The position numbers and the translations under genes were made by a program. A model generated the notes under the pieces. It was not told the origin of the DNA. It ran no database searches and saw only the letters and a list, made by a program, of their open reading frames with translations. Shown here piece after piece: positions 38,401 through 47,400 of a DNA stretch of 64,000 bases (position 1 is its first letter; the number at the start of each line of letters is the position of its first letter). Source of the DNA: Agelaius tricolor (lineage: Eukaryota; Chordata; Aves; Passeriformes; Icteridae); the NCBI GenBank assembly GCA_023055355.1, contig JALJCS010000007.1, positions 5,196,001-5,260,000 of the forward strand, in the 5' to 3' direction.

Positions 38401-41400
38401 TTTTAGACCACATTTATGTGGTGAGGTGAGGGAAGATTGAAACTGTTTTATTCCATGGAATGTATTCTTAATATGTGGGGGTTTTGCAACTTGAAATTGT
38501 TTTTCAATAGAACAGAAACTTGATTCTATTCTGGAGTGTTTGCACACAGACACCACCTGATATTCTGAATATAGTCTCTACTCTCTCTGTATACTCTGGC
38601 TATCCACACCAAGACATTTTTAAAAGCTGTCACTTTTTAAAAACTGTCATTTTTAAAAGCTATGACAAATTAGGTACTTGTTTCTAAAAATTATTTTGGA
38701 GCTGTGTGATTTCTTGATACATACTTTGTTTTTGTTCTCTTCTCTCTCTCACCTGTTGCTGGGGGATGTTGCAGGATGCAGAGATGCAGCATTTGCTCAG
38801 TGACAGTGAGAACAGCAGCGTGGCCACTGGGGAAGGAAGGCATGGGACATCAGCCATCAGCTTCCTTGGGGCCCTCAGGATACCTGTGAGTGCCTGTGCT
38901 GCTCCTCTTCACAATGAAGTTTTGCCTCAGAATCCATGTTTCCATGAAGTCCTGGGTGGGACACTGTGGTGGTGTGTGAGAGTCCCCAGGATGAGGGAAG
39001 AGATGAGAATCTTGACTCCATGTTTCAGAAGGCTGATTTATTATCTTATGATATATATTATATTAAAAGAAAATGATATATTAAAGGTATACTAAAGAAA
39101 GAGAAAGGAGACATCAGAAAGCTAGAAAGAAATGAATAATAAAAACCTGTGACTGCTCACAGCCTCGACACAGCTGGCTGTGATTGGCCATTAATTAAAA
39201 ACAATTCACATGCTGGGTAAACAATTCTCCAAATCACATTCCAAAGTAGCAAAACATGGAGAAGCAGAAGCTTCCCAGGAGAGGAAATCCTGGTGAAGGG
39301 ATTTTTCAGAAAATATGTCAGTGACAGGACAGTAGTGGGTATTAACTTGATATCACACTCTTGAAATGCAGGGGCTTTGGGCTTGATTAATTAGGAGGAA
39401 AGGAGGCTGGGAGGCTGAGAAGGGACCTCACTGTCCCTGCAGCTTCCTGAGGAGGGGAGGTGGAGGGAGAGCTGCTGATCTCTCTGTGAGAATGGTCAGG
39501 GGGCATTTGGATAATGACTTTATCAGTGTGCTTCACCTTGTGTCAGCCCTGAAGGGGTCCAGCAGTGGGACAGGGTGCTTGCTGTAGGTCCCTTCTGACT
39601 GAAATTGTTTATTCTGTCCTAAAGTCTGTTCTGAAAGTTGACTGAACCTAATGGCATGTACTTGTTAAAGGTGGAATAGCAAACTGAGTCCATAAGCACT
39701 TCTGTGTGTCAGAACTTCCTTTTATGGCTTCCCTTTTTACATTCCTCAGCATTGTTTTAAAAAACTTAAATCTTAAAATCTCTTGTCTGAGAAGTTTCAG
39801 GCAGCCCAAACATTTGGACTGCTGGTAAAGGAAAGGAAGTTTCCTCAAGGTCAGAACCTGTCATTTTTGATTTTCCTCTTGAACTGAAGCCTGAATGCAG
39901 AATTAGGATTATTTGCAGATTGATTTGGACCATGTGTAGAGTAAAAAAAAATCCTGCACCCAACCACTGTATTCCTGCATCTTCTCCTCATGTTCAGTCT
40001 GGTCCTCTACTGTTTTTCCTGTAGCAGAGTGGAAGTAGTGGGTGACAAATTGCTGCTGCTGCCACCTGGGATCTCTGAAACCCTGTGGGATTTGTCCTGC
40101 CTGGTGTTGGGAAGGGTCACAGCTGCATGTGGAGTGTGTGTGCTGTTCCTCAGGGTAACTGCAGCCCTCCATACCAGGGATTAAGGAAATCTGCTTTCAA
40201 ACAAGAAGTTATCAGATGGTGAAGGGAATGAAGATGGGGTAGTTTAGCTGCAGCTCTGTGCAGTAAATGCACTTTTATGTGCTCAGCAGGAATGAGGATG
40301 GAGCAAGTTAGAGCTTTAACAGGTCATTGCTCAGTCTGTGATGTGCTCTTACCACATTCTGGTCTGAACTGTGTCACACTGGCTTTTTACAGAGCTGAAC
40401 AATAAGGGAAAAATCTTGAACCCATCTGAAGGAAGGAGATAGAGAGCACAAAAATGTGCCAGTTTCTCTGGAACACACTCCAAACCTGCTATAATGCTGT
40501 AGAACAACTTTACTTAAGGGAAATAAGTGATGCAGGTGTTCCCAAACAGTGTAAAATCCTTCCCCTTCATTTCTGTGTTCTCTGCTCAGGTTATTCAGTG
40601 CCATTTTAGTGTTCTCTCTTCAGGCAGTTCAGTACAATTGAAAGGAAACATGTAAGTAAAATAACCACGGTCTGCTCAGAGTACAAGCTTTGTGCTCTCA
40701 GGGAAAAAATGCCTCTTGGGAATTCATGAGAGAAAAAGAAAAGCCTAAATGCTTCCTAGAAACCATTTTCATAATGGTCTGTGAAAGCAAATAGCTCTTA
40801 GATACTAACTCCCTGTTTTCATTGTTCTCTCAGGGAGTTGTGGAGTTCTCCCTTTGTCTCCTGTTTGCAAAGCTGGTGAGCTACACTTTCCTCTTCTGGC
40901 TTCCCCTGTACATCACAAATGTGGGTGAGTATTACAGGAAAGGGGTGCTGGATTATGGCTGCACAGTCTCTGCAAATAGGAGCTTGGAATAAATAAGAAA
41001 ATAAACATTGCTGCTTCTGAAAGAGGCTTTTTTCTGCTGCAGTAGCAGGGGAGTTGTAAGTCACCAAGCAGGTTAATGAATTCAGTGCTATGAGAGGGCA
41101 TTTTCAAAACAGGCAGAAGTCTCTGTAATTCAGTAATTCCAGGAATAAATACTGTCTCTTTGGCTCTTGCAAACAAATCAAAAAGTTTTACTTTCTAACA
41201 ATATTTAAGACTGAAGTGTCCTGTTAAAACATACACAATATAATGTAAATGAGTTTCTTTATCTGTCCAGTACTGCAGTTTTGATCTTTTTATACTTTTA
41301 GAGTGCAAGATGGACCAACTTCTTAGCAAGGTCTGTTGTGATAGAAGAAGGGTAATGATTTTAGACTAAAAGGGGAGAGATTTAGACTAGATATAAAGAA

Positions 41401-44400
41401 GAAATCTTTTGCAGTGAGGGTGCTGAAATGCTACAACAGGCTACCATAGAACCTGTGGATGCCCATCCCTGGGAACATTCCAGCTCAGGCTGGATGGAGC
41501 TCTGATCTCATTGAAGATGTCCCTGCTCATGGCAGAGGGGTTGGACTGGATGACCTTTGAATATCCCTTCCAACCCAATTCTGTAATTCTGTGATTATAA
41601 AAGTGGTAAAATGTCTCTTCCAGTGAGAGCAATTGCATTCAAAAGTCTGTATTGCTGAATACCTACTTTTGTTCTTGCTTCTTTTACACAACATCACCTT
41701 ATTGTGGATTATCTGAATGAAGAGTTCTGGTGTAAGATGCCTTTGCCCTGGCATTACAAGACTGCTGAGATTTCCATGTTTTATAGTCCAGAAATGAGAC
41801 AAATGTTTTGCTTCTCTCACCAGAGCATCTTGATGCCAAAAGAGCTGGGGACCTTTCTACGCTGTTTGATGTGGGTGGGATCTTCGGTAAGTTTTAATGT
41901 TATTTCACTCCTGATCACACCAGTTCAGGAAGGGCTCTGGTGTACACAGCTTACATATTTTATAGCTCATATTCATTATTTGTACTGTAGGAGAGTAGCA
42001 GTAAAGGTACTGAGCTGAGAGTTGAAAAGTGAAAATCTAGTAAAATACCTTCACAGCCAGTGCTGCTGTCCAGTACAGATCAGAATAGACAAAATATGGA
42101 ATCTTTTATCTCCATCAGCTCTGGCCCATAAGTCCTGGTCACCACCTAGCAAAATACTTCTTTTTCTCAATCTAACTTAAGATTAGTGGTTAATTTCCAC
42201 AGATGTTTTGGTTTGTTTTTTCCTTGATGCTTTATATAGATGTATGTCATAAAATTGGGAGATCATAATAATAATAATAATAATAATGACTAGGCTATTC
42301 CTGTATCATTTTCAGGGTGACCACTGAATAAATTTAAATGCCAATGCAGACAATTTAGTTTGTTTGCCTGGCTGCAGAGAACCAAGTTTTCTCTTGCATG
42401 TGAGACCAGTGAGTGAATACCAGAACTCCAGCAGCAGGGCCATGTGGCACCTGGTAAAGGGCTTTTTGCCTTGGATATTTGAAATAAATAATAAGGAGAA
42501 ACAATTTCTGGTTCTGTTGTCTTCAGGTCAAAAGTGGTTGGGTTCATGAGGATGTTGCTGTATGAATTGTGTAACTATGCAGCAAAAACCAATGGGTTCT
42601 GTTTAACTAAATTAAAGTTATGTCTTTTGTGCAAAACACACCCTGAATGTATTCCTCACACCTGTGTGTTCTTTCAGGTGGGATCTTGGCAGGTCTGATT
42701 TCAGACAGGCTGGAGAAGAGAGCATCAACCTGTGGAATGATGTTGCTGCTTGCAGCACCCACAGTAAGAGCCTGCCCCTGTCCCACAGCTGTGACACCAT
42801 TCCCTGGACAGTTCTGCAGGCAGCATCTCCCAGCCTGGATCTAAACAGTCCAGGCCAGATTAAAAACTGGCATGAAAAGTTGAGCAAGTACAGATATTGG
42901 GGCTTAACAAGCTTGTTTACTAAACAAGTCTTATGTATGAAAAGTTTCACTCTCTCGTAAAATCTGATGTTTAGTTGTTAGCCAGAATTTTAGGCTAAAA
43001 TTTCTGAGCTGTAATTGTTGGAAAACTAGCAGATTGACATGAGAGAGACATTTTTTATTTGATGTTTTTAATGAGTTGTATTCTGTGCTGTGTTAAAGCT
43101 GCAATAGGAGATTTAAAATTGAGTGGTCTCATAACACTCTTCTTTCTTAAAAGACATAGAGGAATGGGATTCTACCCCTTATCTCCCTTCTGTGTCCAAT
43201 CAAACAGTCCTTCTACTGTGGCCTGAAAGGGTTTAGTAAAATCTGGAACTTTCATGTAATGCCAATTAAAATATCTTGTAGTTAACATGGGGCAAATGGA
43301 GAACCCAGGATTAGTCCATATGTTGGTATTCTGAGTGCTTGGTTATTCTCTTCCCAGCTCTACATGTTCTCTGCAGTCAGTAAAATGGGCCTTGAGGCTA
43401 CTGTAGGTGAGTATTCTTAAATTATTCTGCCTGGCTTTCTATGAACTTTGATGCTTTTTCTATTTTATCTTTTGTTTTCTATTTTATCTTTTCCTTAGAG
43501 GAGCAAGTATGGAATAAAATTCTTAAATTTGGTCTTGTAGGCTTTTTACAGGTTGAAGTAGGAAGATAGAAAATCAGTAAGAGATGACAAGAGAACAGAT
43601 CTAATTAATATCATTAGTCTTCCTGGAGCTTGTTGTGTCAGCACAGGCTTTTTTATATCCCTTGTGCCAAATGTCAGAGATGTTTAAATATTGCCTGTAG
43701 TGCTTTTGACAGCAGCATTAACTTCACTTGAGTAGGCAGAATTCACCTGTGGCTTTGTGTGTGTGCCCTCAAACCAGAAATGGAAGCAGGAGGGAGGCAG
43801 TGCTGTCTCACCTGCCTGAAGGGCTCCTTCACTTTCAGGGTCCTCTGCTGCTCTACAAGGAGAGAAGGGACTTGTGGGTGTTATCTTGTGAGCACCCCCT
43901 GCCCTCATGGCCAGTTTGGGCAAATATTCCCCTTTCTGTGGCCTCCCAGGATCACTAAAGACCCTGGGAAGTGCCTTTTGTCTCAGCCCCATCTGCTGGT
44001 ACGTTTGAGAATTCACATCATGGAGTGAGCGCTGAAAAGAGAGAGGAAGGGATGCTGGTTTTCTTTCTTTCTTTCCCAATTTTGGGTCAGGGGAGCCAGG
44101 GAAGGATTAAACCATTTGGGAGCCATGGGCTGTGCTGTCCCCTGTTGTTATGGTGAACAGTTTCTTATGCAACTCTGTGGCATTCACATTCTCTGAAAAA
44201 TCCCTTTGCTCAGGATTTTTCTCCTGGGAAGCTGAGAACCCTCAGAGAAAAGGAAAACAATTCTTATCTTATTTCCTTCTCTTCTGTTTTGCTCATGTGG
44301 AATGTGTTTGGAAATTGTTTACCCACAGGTGATTGTTTCATTGGATTCTGCTGTGAGTTGTTTTCACTCTTTGGCCAATCAGGGCCAAGCTGTGTTGAGA

Positions 44401-47400
44401 CTCTGGAGAGAGTCACCAATTTTCATTATTATCTTTTTAGCATTCTTCTGTATCTTTTCTGTATTCTTCAGTATAGTTAGTTTAGTATTTTTTAATATAA
44501 TATAGTATCATAAAATAATAAATTAGCCTTCTGAGAACATGGAGTCAGATTCATCATTCCTGCCCTGGGGCACCCTGCAAATACAATACAACTCACATTT
44601 TCTTCTTCTTCTTCTTTTTTTTTTTTTTTTTTTAACTTGGAACAGTGATGCTGCTTATCAGTGGTGCCCTGGTGAATGGCCCTTATGCCCTGATCACCAC
44701 TGCTGTCTCTGCTGACTTGGTGAGTTTGGCTTTCCCTGTGACATTTGGCCTCCAGGAGAGCCCTTTGACTTCTGCAGGGTCACCAGGGAAGGGGCTGCAT
44801 TGGCCCAAAGCAGAGGAGTAAGTAGATGGAAAAAGGAAATGCTAAACTCAGCCACTGAGATTTGCTTTAGAATTTGTGTTTTAGTGTGAGTGCCATGCTT
44901 TTGAGAGGCTTCTAAATTATTCTTGACCACTCACAAGACTGTGGGTAACAGCCCAGAGTGAGTCTGAAGGCTGCATGCAAAGCCTGGCCTCTGTGCAGGT
45001 GCCTTGGCCCCGTTTATATTTTGCATTTTTAAATGATTAGGGGAGCTGTAGCTGTGTGAGACATGAGCTGGTGATTTAATTCCCACCAGAAAGTTCTATC
45101 TGGCACAGACCTTAACACAAGTAAAGGTGTGTGAAAATAAAAAGTCCAGGTACTTAAGCTGCCAGCACTTCCAGCAAGATCAGGTCAGCCAAGTCACAAA
45201 TGCCATGTGAAAACACCAACATTGCTCAGCAGGGAGACTTTGGAAGTTTGTTTTGTAATGTGTTGGTTCCTTAGGGCACCAAGCAAGAGGCAAAAGTCCT
45301 CTTATTGTCTTAAATGTGGGAATGTTTTAAGTACAGGACAAGGAGCAGGGCAGAAATCTCCAGGCATCCTCTGGAGCCCTGCCCTTGGCCTGGAGGTGTT
45401 GGCAAGGTGACCCCAGGCAATGCCCACTTCATCCTTGGCCTTGAGGCATCTCCCCAGCACAGAGCCCATGGGAGGGGTGGGAGATGGGTGCTGTTATCAG
45501 GGCTCAGCTCAGCGTGGGGCTGAGCCATCTCTGTCCCCCCAGGGTACCCACAAGAGCCTGAAGGGGAACGCAAGGGCCTTGTCCACGGTGACGGCCATCA
45601 TCGACGGGACAGGATCTGTGGGTAAGCCAGGGCCGCCTGCCCCAGCTCTGACAGCTTACAACAAAGCATTTCCAAAAAACTGGGCTCTTCAGGTCACATT
45701 TGGCCAGGGCTCAGAACAGTTTTGGAAATGGGGAATAGCACAAACTTCACATGAAACCTCCAGTGGTCCCACAGCTGAGGGTGGGAGGAAGGGGCATGTC
45801 ACTGACATATTTTCTGAAAAATACCTTTGCCAGGAACTTTCTCCTGAGAGACTGAGAGGCCTCAGAAACGAAATGTAAACAATGATTATCTGATTGCTTA
45901 GAATGTGGTTTGGAGGGTGCTTCCCAACAGGTGCACTTTGATTGGTTCCATGTGAATTGCTTTTCCTTGATGACCAATCATGGTCCAGCTGTGTCAGACT
46001 CTCTGGTCAATCACAAGATTTTATTCTCACTCCTTGCTAGCCTTCTGATGTCTCCTTTCTCCTTCTTTAGTGTAGTTTTGGTATATCATTTTCTTTTAAT
46101 ATAATAGAATATCATAAAATAATAAATCAGCCTTCTGAAACATGGAGTCAAGGTTCTCATCTCTTCTCTCATCCTGGGGACCCTCAAACACCACCACAGG
46201 GGGGGATCACTGTGATGCCTTAAGTTTTAGCTTTCATATTTTCCAGGTTATGTACTGCATTAGTACAGAACTCTGAACTTCATAGAAAGTGTTAGCAAGT
46301 TCTCTTTGCAGTTTAATTAGATAAAACAATCCTTTTCCAGCCCCAGAACCAAGGACACTGTTGCAGGTTCAGGCCCAAAAAGTGCAAACGACTGCAAACT
46401 GATGAGAGCAATCTGGGAGAATGGGACTGCATAACCTGGAGCTGTAATTGGACAATTAACCCCAACATGGAAATGGACCAAAACATAAAAGTGTGAAAAC
46501 TCATGGCCATCTTAGGTGTAGCCCCAGCCAGGCTCTTGTACTGCCCAAGGTGTATCCTTTGAAGGCCTTTTTAATAAATCCCTACTTTATTCCTTTGATA
46601 CTGTCTAGCCTCTGTCCAGGCAGCCTCTCAAAGCATCGACGGGGCACAGACAGCAAAAGGAGATGGCACTGGCCTGTCCTGGGATCAGGGATATTTTATT
46701 TATGCCCTCCATGTGGAAGGGAAGACTGAGTAAAATTCAGCTTAATACAGGATGAGCATGTTGTTGAGCCAAAGGCAGGTGTTTGTCACACATCTAACTC
46801 CTCCAGCTCCCCATCTGTACCAGTAATGTTTTTGCACTTACTGGGACTTTTTAATACATCAGATTTAATACTGAGTTAACTAGGTGGAAAAATGGATACT
46901 CTAATTCAGAATAACTGCATTTCAGTTCAGTGAATCTTACATTGCACAGTTCTGGCAGTATGTAATATAAAATACCAAAATAAAATGCCAATATTGTATT
47001 TCAGGTGCAGCTTTGGGGCCTCTCCTGGCTGGCCTTATTTCTCCTTCTGGTTGGAACAATGTGTTTTACATGCTCATGGTGGCAGATGCATGTGCCTTGC
47101 TAGTAAGTCTAAAAATTTAGATGATGTGTATTTCCTCTGTGCTAAACTGTCCCAAAATGCAAATTGTCCTTTTGCCATTTCAATATCCTGTATTGTATTA
47201 GACTTCCAGTGGTGTAGGAGATTTTCAGTCTAACAGCAAATTTGCTTGTTTTGAAATTCTTATCTAATTTTAATCAAAAGTGCAGATCAGTTCTGATGAA
47301 CTTCAATTTCTGAGCAAATATCCAGCTGTTAATTGCTGGGTGAGCAGCTTAGAGCAGGCACAATTCAAGTAAATCCTCACATTTAGACCTAGAAATTGCC

